Assembly (NCBI RefSeq): GCF_905220705.1
Contig: NZ_CAJNAT010000011.1
Coordinates: 1-64,000 of the forward strand
Source: Paraburkholderia domus
GTDB lineage: Bacteria > Pseudomonadota > Gammaproteobacteria > Burkholderiales > Burkholderiaceae
Length of the DNA stretch: 64,000 nt
Direction of reading: 5' to 3'
In this document: positions 8,524 to 15,895 of the stretch, piece after piece
Layout: each line of letters opens with the position of its first letter
How positions within the stretch are numbered: the stretch's first letter is position 1
Position numbers and translations under genes: made by a program
The notes under the pieces: generated by a model
What the model saw: only the letters and a program-made list of their open reading frames with translations
What the model was told of the DNA's origin: nothing
The model's database searches: none

Positions 8524-8646
8524 GATGATGTTGCGTTGCATTCCATGACGCGGGAATCCCCTTCCGTCAGATAGGGGAGGATGCCAATTCGGGTACAGTC
8601 GCGCATATTCTCTTACGACCGCGTGTCTAACGCCCGAACCTTCGCG

Positions 8647-9342
8647 ATGTATTCGATCGAACCTCTTGCGTTACCGCATGACTGCCCGTCCGACGTTTCG
8701 TTGTGGCGCGTCGATTTCGCTTTCGACGCGTCGTTGGAGGATGCCGCCTTTGCATCGCTAAGCGACGACGAACGAGCGAGAGCCGCTACCTTTCGGCGCC
8801 ACGAGGATGTGCTTCGCTTCGCGTCTGTGCGCGCGGCGCTGCGCGGGCAACTCGCGCGATATCTTGGCATGGCGGCACACGCCGTTCGATTCAAGCTAGA
8901 TGCAAACCGTCGCCCTCATCTGGCCGATTCCCACTCGCTCGATTTCAACGTATCGCATGCAGGCTCGCACGGGCTCATCGCGATGTCGTCAAAGCGGCGT
9001 GTCGGAGTCGATATCGAACGGCTCAACGATAGCTTCGATTGGCGTTCGATCGTAACGTTGACGCTCGATGCGAGCGAAGCGGCGTGGATCGAGCGCCTTG
9101 ACGTTGAGCAGCAGCTGGCTGCGTTTTACGACGCATGGGTCGCCAAAGAAGCGCTCGTCAAAACGACAGGCGTGGGCATCACACGCGGCCTGCAGCATCT
9201 GACGGTGCTGCCGCGCGACAGCATGCAGGTGACGCTGTGCAATGAGATTCCGGATGACATGCGCGAGATTGCTGCGCGCTGGATTGCGGCGCCAGACGGC
9301 TATTCCGCATGCGTGGCGTGGTCGACGGCAGCACCACGCTAG
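8647..9342 (+). CDS. Sfp-type 4'-phosphopantetheinyl transferase
   Basis: Transfers the phosphopantetheine arm of CoA to a serine of carrier-protein domains (polyketide, peptide-synthetase or fatty-acid type). Family motifs are in order: FNVSHAGSHGL, then VGVDIE (metal-binding Asp and Glu), then W-x2-KEA-x2-KTTG near the end. About 231 residues from the ATG at 8647; an earlier in-frame ATG at 8581 would add 22 residues but has no properly spaced ribosome site. It faces a second PPTase-like gene tail to tail, with a 4-bp overlap of the 3' ends. No carrier-protein megaenzyme lies in this window. Confidence 0.85.
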   Translation: MYSIEPLALPHDCPSDVSLWRVDFAFDASLEDAAFASLSDDERARAATFRRHEDVLRFASVRAALRGQLARYLGMAAHAVRFKLDANRRPHLADSHSLDFNVSHAGSHGLIAMSSKRRVGVDIERLNDSFDWRSIVTLTLDASEAAWIERLDVEQQLAAFYDAWVAKEALVKTTGVGITRGLQHLTVLPRDSMQVTLCNEIPDDMREIAARWIAAPDGYSACVAWSTAAPR

Positions 9343-10175
9343 GCGTTTGACTCTCCAAACACCAACGCCTTAGGCCATCCAAAGGCATGCACCTGCGTGA
9401 CCGGCTGCGCGAGTGCAACCGCCGCGCGAATCTTGCCCGACATCGGCAAATCGAGCACATGCCAGCGGCCATGCTCTGCGAGATCGAACGCGCAGGCTAC
9501 GCCATCGCTCGACAACAGATCCAGATCGACATCGACGGGTGCATAGCGCAACGCATTGCACAAGCTGCCGTAACGCGCGCGTCGGCGTGAGTCTTCCGGT
9601 GTCTCGTCGAGCGCGGCGCCCGGCGAGGGTACGACGACGCTCAAACCGAGCGTCGCCGACGCAATGCCGATCACGATCCAGATGCCGGCATATGCGATAT
9701 CGATCGTGATGCCGCGACCGTCGTGCGGATGACGCGCGCGCAGCTTCTCGTTGCCGTCGTCCTGCAAATCGACGGCACGCGGCTCGCAGTCGAACAGATT
9801 CGCGACGAGCCAGCGCGTCACTACGCGTGCGCTAACAAAGCGTTTGCGCAGCGCCGAATTTGGATGAAGCCGTGCGCGTTCGCGCTCACCCTTCGACAAC
9901 CACACATCGCCTTCCTGTACCGGCACCGGTAGCCATTCGCAGCGAAATCGCCACAGATGCAACTCACCCGCGCGTGGCACGGCCACGCTGCGCGGATAGT
10001 GACGCGTTAGCGGACGCGAGACGAATTGCGGCGCGGCCGCGCTGACGATAGCGTGTGCTGTTCGAACAGCGTGTGCGGCTTGATCGGCTTGCAAGGTGTT
10101 TGCGCGATTCGTCGCCTGCGAGTCGATGCTGTCGCGCACACGCGACGCAGCGAGATAAGCGAGTTCCAATGACAT
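9339..10175 (-). CDS. Divergent PPTase-like protein, catalytic motifs degenerate
   Basis: 278 residues. The middle reads like the Sfp family (LHLWRF, then LSKGERERARL, then RFVSARVVTRWLVANLF), but where active enzymes have GVDIE it reads GLSVVV, and no W-x2-KEA motif follows. An ancestral PPTase fold that has lost its metal-binding acids is the best reading; a new role or decay are both possible. ATG at 10175 lies 12 bp after the stop of the upstream gene, so the two are one operon, downstream of a Fur-type site. Confidence 0.6.
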   Translation of the reverse strand: MSLELAYLAASRVRDSIDSQATNRANTLQADQAAHAVRTAHAIVSAAAPQFVSRPLTRHYPRSVAVPRAGELHLWRFRCEWLPVPVQEGDVWLSKGERERARLHPNSALRKRFVSARVVTRWLVANLFDCEPRAVDLQDDGNEKLRARHPHDGRGITIDIAYAGIWIVIGIASATLGLSVVVPSPGAALDETPEDSRRRARYGSLCNALRYAPVDVDLDLLSSDGVACAFDLAEHGRWHVLDLPMSGKIRAAVALAQPVTQVHAFGWPKALVFGESNA

Positions 10176-10187
10176 ACCCCCGGGTCC

Positions 10188-10667
10188 TCAATGCATATAC
10201 GTGACGCGACGCGCTTGTACGTCGAGTTCGACACCGGCATCGAGCAGATCGATGGCGAACCAGCGGATCAGCTTCAACACGCCGCTGACGGCCGGCCCCG
10301 GCAGCCATTCGCTCAGCATGCGCAATGCAGCGCCGCTGTGCGTTTTTTGCAGCAACGCGATGGTTTGCAGGATCACGGCTTCGTCCTTGCCGAGATCGCT
10401 GGCGCAGCGGCATCGCATGTCGAGCGGACGATAGGACACGCGCATCAGCGAACGCATCAGCAGATCGAAATGTTCGATGCCGTCTTGCCGCAAGCCCACG
10501 CCGCTCAGGATGTCGCGCCAGTGCACGCCGCCGCGCGCCGTTTCGCAAGCCGGCCGCAGCCAGGTGCGCACTGCGCTGAGGACCGTGCGGTCAGGCGCGT
10601 CCGTGGTATCCGTGACGTGATCGTCGACCAGTTCGGGACGGCTGCTGTAGTGAGAGCGGAAGTTCAT
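10188..10667 (-). CDS. Conserved hypothetical protein, operon partner of the PPTase-like gene
   Basis: 159 residues from ATG at 10667, preceded by AGGAG at good spacing. It contains a short Cys-containing stretch (MRCRCASDLGKDE) followed by a helical part (ILQTIALLQ ... LSEWLPGPAV). I do not know its function. The tight spacing to the PPTase-like gene and the Fur-type site upstream suggest an iron-responsive unit of unknown purpose. Confidence 0.55.
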   Translation of the reverse strand: MNFRSHYSSRPELVDDHVTDTTDAPDRTVLSAVRTWLRPACETARGGVHWRDILSGVGLRQDGIEHFDLLMRSLMRVSYRPLDMRCRCASDLGKDEAVILQTIALLQKTHSGAALRMLSEWLPGPAVSGVLKLIRWFAIDLLDAGVELDVQARRVTYMH

Positions 10668-10815
10668 CGATGCTCCTGGATGGACACAGTCCAATGAGTC
10701 GCGCCGGTCTGATCGGAGGAGGGCCACGTCGCGTCGCCGGCCAGCGCATGGGTGATCATGATTTCGGTGTTCGGCTGATGGTATGGGCGCCATGATGGGC
10801 TAAATAGCCAGTAAA

Positions 10816-10830
10816 TGCAAATCATTCGCA
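10816..10830. promoter_or_regulatory. Fur-box-like inverted repeat
   Basis: TGCAAATCATTCGCA is a 7-1-7 inverted repeat with one mismatched pair (TGCAAAT / TGCGAAT), matching the Fur consensus form TGATAATnATTATCA in the variant common in beta-proteobacteria. It lies 149 bp before the minus-strand operon starting at 10667 and 187 bp before the plus-strand MFS gene at 11017, so it could serve either. The rest of the 10668-11016 gap shows no further signal. Confidence 0.6.
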
Positions 10831-11016
10831 TTTAGAAAATGAATTGGACAGGGTGTCGCATTGCGGATCGGCGGGCCAACAAGCGGCCAGGCGGTCTTGC
10901 AGCCAAACGTCGGACGTCAGATCCGCAACTAACGGTCAGCCGAACAGGGCGCCCACAGATATGATGGCGACATGCCGCAGCAAGCCCGCCGCATCCTTGT
11001 CTACCGACGCTAGCCA

Positions 11017-12252
11017 ATGCCGACAAAATCTCTCGACGCCGCATCGACGGCCACGTCCACCGAAGCGGCGCAGCGCGTGCCCACCTTGATGCTGGCCATC
11101 GGCCTGTCGTTAGGCAGCGCGATCGCGCTGGGTCTTGCGCGCTTCGCTTACGCGTTGCTGTTGCCATCGATGAAACTCGACCTTGGCTGGAGCTTCGCTC
11201 AAGCGGGCGCAATGAATACCGCTAACGCCCTGGGCTATCTGCTGGGTGCGCTGGCTTTTCCGCCACTCGCGCGCCGCTGGTCGGCTGGTGTGTTGTTCGG
11301 CGCCGGGTGCGTTGCCACTGCGGTTCTGATGGCCGTCAGCGGTTTGCTTGCCGACACGCATTCGTTACTCGCGTTGCGCGTCATTACCGGCGTGAGCAGC
11401 GCGGCGGTTTTCATCAGCGGTGGCGTGTTGGCGGCGCGGCTGGCGTCCGCGAGACCGCACGATGCGGGGCTCGTGCTCGGCTTGTATTACGGCGGCACCG
11501 GTTGGGGCATCGTCGCTTCGTCGGTGCTGGTGCCGCTGACGATTTTCAACGTCGCGCATGGCTGGCAGTTTGCGTGGTTCGCGTTGGCGCTTGCGTGTGC
11601 CGTGTTCGCCGTGATCGCCATCGGCGCCGCGAGGAAAATCGAAAGCGCACATGCGGCCAGACCTTCGACCGCGCATGCTTCCAATGCCGCCGACGTGCCA
11701 CGTTGGCCGCGTTTCAGTCTCGCGCTGGCAGGCTATGGACTGTTCGGCGTCGGCTATATCGGCTACATGACGTTCATCGTCGCGCTGCTGCGCAATGCGG
11801 GCATGAGCGCGGCGGTGGTGACGGGCTTCTATCTGTTGCTCGGCGTGGCGACGGTCGTCTCGGCGCGCTTGTGGTCCAGTCTGCTCGACCGCATGCGCGG
11901 CGGCCACGCGCTCGCGATACTCAACGCCTTGCTCGCGGTGGCGACGCTGTTGCCCGCGTTGTTCACGCAACCGTGGGTGGCGTTTGTCTCCGGCGTGCTG
12001 TTCGGCGCGACGTTTCTTTCGGCCGTCGCGTCGACCACGGCTTTCGTGCGCCACAATTTGCCGCTGAGTCACTGGGCCAAGGGCATCAGCGCATTCACGA
12101 TCGTGTTCGCGTTCGGACAGATCGTCGGGCCGATGGTGATCGGTTGGGTTTCGGATGGCGCGGGTCTCGCACGCGGGTTGGTTTATTCCGCGTTGCTGCT
12201 CGCGGCCGGTGCGGTGCTGGCGGCTTGTCAGAAGCCTTTGCGCGGAGTCTGA
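11017..12252 (+). CDS. MFS transporter, YbfB/YjiJ type
   Basis: 411 residues with about twelve hydrophobic helices; the first, starting around residue 26 (LAIGLSLGSAIALGLARFAY), is typical of the YbfB/YjiJ branch of the major facilitator superfamily. The substrate is unknown. A plus-strand promoter must lie in the 10.7-11.0 kb gap, which also holds a Fur-type site. The next gene is on the opposite strand, 49 bp downstream. Confidence 0.75.
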   Translation: MPTKSLDAASTATSTEAAQRVPTLMLAIGLSLGSAIALGLARFAYALLLPSMKLDLGWSFAQAGAMNTANALGYLLGALAFPPLARRWSAGVLFGAGCVATAVLMAVSGLLADTHSLLALRVITGVSSAAVFISGGVLAARLASARPHDAGLVLGLYYGGTGWGIVASSVLVPLTIFNVAHGWQFAWFALALACAVFAVIAIGAARKIESAHAARPSTAHASNAADVPRWPRFSLALAGYGLFGVGYIGYMTFIVALLRNAGMSAAVVTGFYLLLGVATVVSARLWSSLLDRMRGGHALAILNALLAVATLLPALFTQPWVAFVSGVLFGATFLSAVASTTAFVRHNLPLSHWAKGISAFTIVFAFGQIVGPMVIGWVSDGAGLARGLVYSALLLAAGAVLAACQKPLRGV

Positions 12253-12301
12253 ACCGGCATCAACGATGCGCTGGCGCACCGCGCGCCAGGCCACCAACGC
12301 C

Positions 12302-12775
12302 CTAAATTTGCACCGACGGAATGCTCTTCATACACCGCAGTGCAAACATCGAGCGGCTGTGACGGATACCGGCGATCTTGTAGAGCTTCTCGCGCAGAAA
12401 CCGCTCGTAGCCCGCCGTTCCGTCGACCGCCACTTTGACCAGATAGTCGTAATCGCCCGACACCAGATACGCCTCCAGCACTTCAGTTAGCGCTGCCAGC
12501 TCGGCGCCGAAGCGGGCGAGAGCATCATCTTCGTGACGATCGAGTGTGACTTCGAGCAGCACCACGTCGGCGAAACCGAGCTTCTGTTGATCGAGCAAGG
12601 CGACGTAGCCGCGGATGTACCCCTCGGTCTCCAATTGACGCGTGCGATTCCAGCACGCCGTGGTCGACATGCCCACCAGTTCGGCGAGCTCGGCGTTGCT
12701 CAGGCGCGCGTTCTTCTGCAGCTCGCGCATGATCTTTCTATCCTGGTTGTCCAGTGGGCGATTTCGGGTGGTCAT
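12302..12775 (-). CDS. Lrp/AsnC family transcriptional regulator
   Basis: 157 residues from ATG at 12775; a longer frame starting with TTG at 12832 is less likely. The amino-terminal AsnC-type helix-turn-helix (LDNQDRKIMRELQ ... LAELVGMSTTACWNR) is followed by an RAM-type ligand-binding domain (VLEAYLVSGDYDYLVKV). Transcribed away from a LysE-type exporter at 13171, the common arrangement in which an Lrp-like protein senses an amino acid and switches on its exporter. Confidence 0.85.
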   Translation of the reverse strand: MTTRNRPLDNQDRKIMRELQKNARLSNAELAELVGMSTTACWNRTRQLETEGYIRGYVALLDQQKLGFADVVLLEVTLDRHEDDALARFGAELAALTEVLEAYLVSGDYDYLVKVAVDGTAGYERFLREKLYKIAGIRHSRSMFALRCMKSIPSVQI

Positions 12776-12813
12776 GACATTCTCGGAAGCTTGTTCGGAC
12801 AAATGCCATTCTA

Positions 12814-12829
12814 AAGGAAGATCGTCCTT
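12814..12829. promoter_or_regulatory. Inverted repeat in the lrp-like/lysE-like divergent gap
   Basis: AAGGA and TCCTT are separated by 6 bp, about 40 bp upstream of the Lrp-type gene. The spacing suits a dimeric regulator and could be an operator of this gene itself. The remainder of the 395-bp gap (12776-13170) holds no gene I can support. Confidence 0.3.
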
Positions 12830-13170
12830 CAATAGGCGGGTAGGCGCATGGCTTTAGGAAGCATATCCAGCCTGCGTCCGGGTATATTTTCAGGGTGCAT
12901 TCATGCCCGGGACAACCGTCCGGGCCGCGGGCTCCGGGCCTGCGGTCAAGCGCTGCCACAAGCTGCCATCCGGTGTCTCGCTGCCTTCACAGGAAGGTGG
13001 CACGCGGGCGAATTCCGGCGTCACCCGCGCCGGAAGACGCGCTCGCCGGGCATGGACGCATTTTTCTAACCGAATGCTTGCCAGCACCGACCGTCCGTAC
13101 GACGTCCTTGAACGATCTTCGAGCGCGGCGGCGGCGCGCTCGACTGGCGAAGCAGTAACCTGGCCCACTG

Positions 13171-13791
13171 ATGTCGATCCAGCTGTACGTTTCATTTCTC
13201 CTCGCTTCCCTCGTACTTGTTTATTCCCCTGGTCCGGTCAATGTACTGACGATGAGTCAGGCGCTCAGCGCCGGCTGGCGCGCCGCGCTGCCTTGCGTGT
13301 GGGGTGGCACCTGCGCCGTGCTATTGCAATTGGCGTTCACCGCGCTCTGCCTGAACTCGCTGCTGCTGATCGACGAGCGCGCACTGATCGCCCTGCGCTG
13401 GGCCGGTGCGATCTATCTCGTGTATCTCGGCTGCAAGCAATGGCGCAGCGGCAGCCTCGCGGCGGCCACCGGCACGGATCAACAACGCAGTCTGTTCTGG
13501 CGTGGGTTCGCTACGTCCGGGCTCAATCCGAAAACGCTGTTGTTTTTCCCGTCGTTCTTCCCGCAGTTCATTAGCGCGCCTTCGGATGAGGTGCACTGGT
13601 CCGCGAATCAGCAGTATCTCTTGCTGGCTGCGACGTTTGCGCTGGTGTTTGCGCTAGGCGTGGCATCGACGGCGGTGTTTTCGCACCGCTTGCGGACGGT
13701 GTTGCAACGGCCGAAGCGCTTGCGTGCGGTCAATCGGTTGATGGGCAGTTTGCTGGTCGGCATGGGCGCGGTAATGGCGGCGGTCCGCTGA
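13171..13791 (+). CDS. LysE/RhtB family amino-acid exporter
   Basis: 206 residues with about six hydrophobic helices. The first helix carries the family pattern SPGPVNVLTMSQALSAGWRAAL (shown in two parts: SPGPVNVLTM, then GWRAALPCVWG). Members export basic or neutral amino acids. The divergent Lrp-type gene is the probable regulator. Substrate not predictable from sequence alone. Confidence 0.85.
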   Translation: MSIQLYVSFLLASLVLVYSPGPVNVLTMSQALSAGWRAALPCVWGGTCAVLLQLAFTALCLNSLLLIDERALIALRWAGAIYLVYLGCKQWRSGSLAAATGTDQQRSLFWRGFATSGLNPKTLLFFPSFFPQFISAPSDEVHWSANQQYLLLAATFALVFALGVASTAVFSHRLRTVLQRPKRLRAVNRLMGSLLVGMGAVMAAVR

Positions 13792-13875
13792 TCGACTCAA
13801 CTGGCCACCGCCAGAATCAACGGCATGCCGTTGCCGATGAAACCCATCGCTTGAGAGACAGATGACAGGTCGCGT

Positions 13876-14247
13876 TCAACCCGGTTTGGTCGGCGCTTTG
13901 ACCGCGCTTTGTACCGCGACATTGCGATAGACGTCGCGACAGAATTGCATGCCGCCTTCATGCGTGCCTTTGACGGCGACCGCTATCTGCGCAGCGCCTT
14001 CGACATGTTCAGGCGCAGGCGGATTGACAAGCGCGGCGTCGATGGCGAGCGGATCGGCAGGCGAGGCCCGCATGATGCCGATGCCCTTGATCGTCACGGC
14101 GAGACAGGGGTCCGGCACTTGCGGACCATGAGTAGCGGCGACGTTGAAATTGATGTTCAACGTCCAGAAGCCCTCATGAATATTCTGATGAATGATCACT
14201 GCCTTCACCACGTCCTGATGTGAAAGTGTGTATTCGTTGTTTGCCAT
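13876..14247 (-). CDS. Conserved hypothetical protein, 123 residues
   Basis: ATG at 14247 follows a strong ribosome site (AAGGAGGG). The protein has no signal peptide or membrane helix. It reads like a compact beta-rich domain (VVKAVIIHQNIHEGFWTLN ... CLAVTIKGIGI) followed by a proline-rich stretch and ends in a basic tail. No family recognised; it appears to stand alone. Confidence 0.6.
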   Translation of the reverse strand: MANNEYTLSHQDVVKAVIIHQNIHEGFWTLNINFNVAATHGPQVPDPCLAVTIKGIGIMRASPADPLAIDAALVNPPAPEHVEGAAQIAVAVKGTHEGGMQFCRDVYRNVAVQSAVKAPTKPG

Positions 14248-14496
14248 CGGTCCCTCCTTGCTCGTACGCAGCCTGTGCGTGCGTATGCAGATATGGCATT
14301 TGCGAGGACTAAGAGGCCTAGTTTTACGCACCGTTTTGTTCAGCGCAAGGGGAAAGGCATGGGCGCCAAAGCGCGGATTCGCGCTCACCGGCGGAGGACG
14401 ACGCCCCGGGGTGCGAGCGTCTCGGGAAGCGCGGCCGCTCGCACAGGCGGCCTCACGCGGAATGACCTTCAGGTGAACTGCCTATGTTGCGAAGGA

Positions 14497-14571
14497 TTAG
14501 TGGAAGATGAGGTACAGGATGACCAGAACGATCAGCGGGACGCCAAGAAGCCAGCCGAGAAGATAAGGCAT
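14497..14571 (-). CDS. 24-residue hydrophobic small protein
   Basis: MPYLLGWLLGVP followed by one membrane helix ending LIFH, preceded by AAGGAG at ideal spacing. The entire protein is a single membrane span. I believe similar short proteins are annotated in Burkholderia relatives, but have no function to offer. It sits between other tiny genes (a truncated dehydrogenase and a DUF3309 gene). Confidence 0.6.
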   Translation of the reverse strand: MPYLLGWLLGVPLIVLVILYLIFH

Positions 14572-14614
14572 GATGTGATCTCCTTTCGTATTGAGGTTTG
14601 AATACGATGGTGAC

Positions 14615-14701
14615 TCAGCATCCCGTGTGCCTGACCAGAAACCCGATGTCGGAACCGGCGCCTGCGATCAAAGCAGCCTGATGTCCGAGTAACTTTTCCA
14701 T
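14615..14701 (-). pseudogene. Truncated start of a short-chain dehydrogenase gene
   Basis: ATG at 14701 with GGGAG upstream opens a frame whose residues (LLGHQAALIAGAGSDIG) match the nucleotide-binding beginning of short-chain dehydrogenases (TGxxxGIG pattern), but the frame stops after 28 codons. The rest of the enzyme is missing, so this is a 5' remnant. Confidence 0.45.
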
Positions 14702-14836
14702 TGCGTTCTCCCGCATGACAACGTGAAGTGCATCGACGGTCGACATAACGAAACCGCCGGATATCGATGCAGCGAACTGCATCGATATCCGGCGGCCGGC
14801 TCGGTTTGAACTGCTGACCCGAGTACTTCAATTTCG

Positions 14837-14992
14837 CTATATCACGCCTGCGACGACCAGCACGATCACGACGATCACCACGATGCCGATACCGCCAGTT
14901 GGCGCATAACCCCACGAACGGCTATGTGGCCACGTCGGAAATGCACCGATGAGGAGAAGGATCAGCACAATCAGAAGAATGGTTCCCAACAT
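14837..14992 (-). CDS. DUF3309 family small membrane protein
   Basis: 51 residues from ATG at 14992. A hydrophobic helix (LGTILLIVLILLLIGAFP) is followed by the family core WPHSRSWGY and a glycine-led second helix. This matches the short DUF3309 proteins frequent in proteobacteria, whose role is unknown. Confidence 0.8.
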   Translation of the reverse strand: MLGTILLIVLILLLIGAFPTWPHSRSWGYAPTGGIGIVVIVVIVLVVAGVI

Positions 14993-15222
14993 ATCAATGA
15001 CCTCCGCTTGGTTTGACAGGACCTGCCTGTCACGACAGCCGTGCAGCGCGCAGTTGGGCGCGCTTGCGAAAAGGCAATATCGATGTCTCGGGTTGAGCAA
15101 ACCATGTGCCCAAAAGCGAAAACCGTGGGCGCGGATTGTTTAAAACGCCCGTTGATTTTTCGCGTGCGTGCGGCTTTTTCCATACGGCGCAACGCCCTCC
15201 TTGATCGCTTGATCGAACGGAG

Positions 15223-15256
15223 TCGTTACGGGCGACGTTACGTAACGGGCGCGTTA
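15223..15256. promoter_or_regulatory. GTTACG repeat cluster, likely activator site for the yjbH unit
   Basis: Three GTTAC half-sites lie here, including a perfect palindrome CGTTACGTAACG at 15236-15247. The cluster is centred about 135 bp upstream of a sigma-54 promoter, the usual distance for an enhancer. A matching cluster precedes the second exopolysaccharide unit at 19182. No gene was found in the rest of 14993-15895. Confidence 0.55.
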
Positions 15257-15376
15257 CCGAACACGAATTCACCATTTCCCTGCCGGCTTTTTCAAGGCCA
15301 AATGTCAGAGCAAAACGTATACATGACAAGGGTTTGCCCGATGCGTGCCGAGCCATCGTAAAAGAAATTTGAAGAT

Positions 15377-15392
15377 TGGCATGCTTACTGCT
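15377..15392 (+). promoter_or_regulatory. Sigma-54 promoter of the yjbH unit
   Basis: TGGCATGCTTACTGCT has GG and GC separated by exactly 10 bp, as the -24/-12 elements require. It and its downstream bases resemble the promoter at 19321. Transcription would begin near 15403, leaving an untranslated leader of about 490 nt before yjbH, in which I see no gene. Confidence 0.65.
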
Positions 15393-15895
15393 TTATAGAT
15401 CGCGCGTTGCACAACACAGACAACACAAGCAGTAAGTGGCGGTGAAGTTCGAGTCAACGACTGGCCTGGTCGGGGGTTACAAGGTCGGTCTCCTCAACGC
15501 ACATGCGGCGTGATCTTCTGTTCGGATCTCGTCGTAGCGGCGTTTTGCCTGAGTACCCAGGTTAGACGGGTGCGAGCGGCTTGCAAGAAATTCCCCATCG
15601 TAGTTCGTGAACGTCCAGTCGTTTGGATTCGCGCTGGACGACTGAAATCCAGATGATTTGCATTGCGCGCTTCTTCGCGTGCCGGGGCAGTGTTGCTGTC
15701 GCGAAGAGTGTGGTGATTGAAGTACGAGACGCATGAGCTGTTGAAGCGGACACGAGTTGAGCCGCTCGACAAGAACGTTTGGCGTGAGAGACCTGCGCGG
15801 GGATAAGAAAGAATGGATACGGCAATTTTTGCGGAGCAGAGAGCAACGATCGGTCTGCTTGGCGAACACGCACGTCAGCGTGGGCATCGCTAAAC

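Noticed and set aside
11307..12305. 332-codon frame inside the MFS gene, and the 310-codon minus-strand frame opposite it
   Set aside because: Arg-rich off-frame readings with no motif; the MFS frame with its hydrophobic helices is the real one.
12903..13574. 223-codon plus-strand frame across the lysE-type gene start
   Set aside because: It runs through the LysE-type gene in another frame and lacks any family pattern.
15477..15887. 136-codon minus-strand frame before yjbH
   Set aside because: No ribosome site, irregular Cys/Ser/Arg-rich composition, and it lies in the long untranslated leader downstream of a good sigma-54 promoter.
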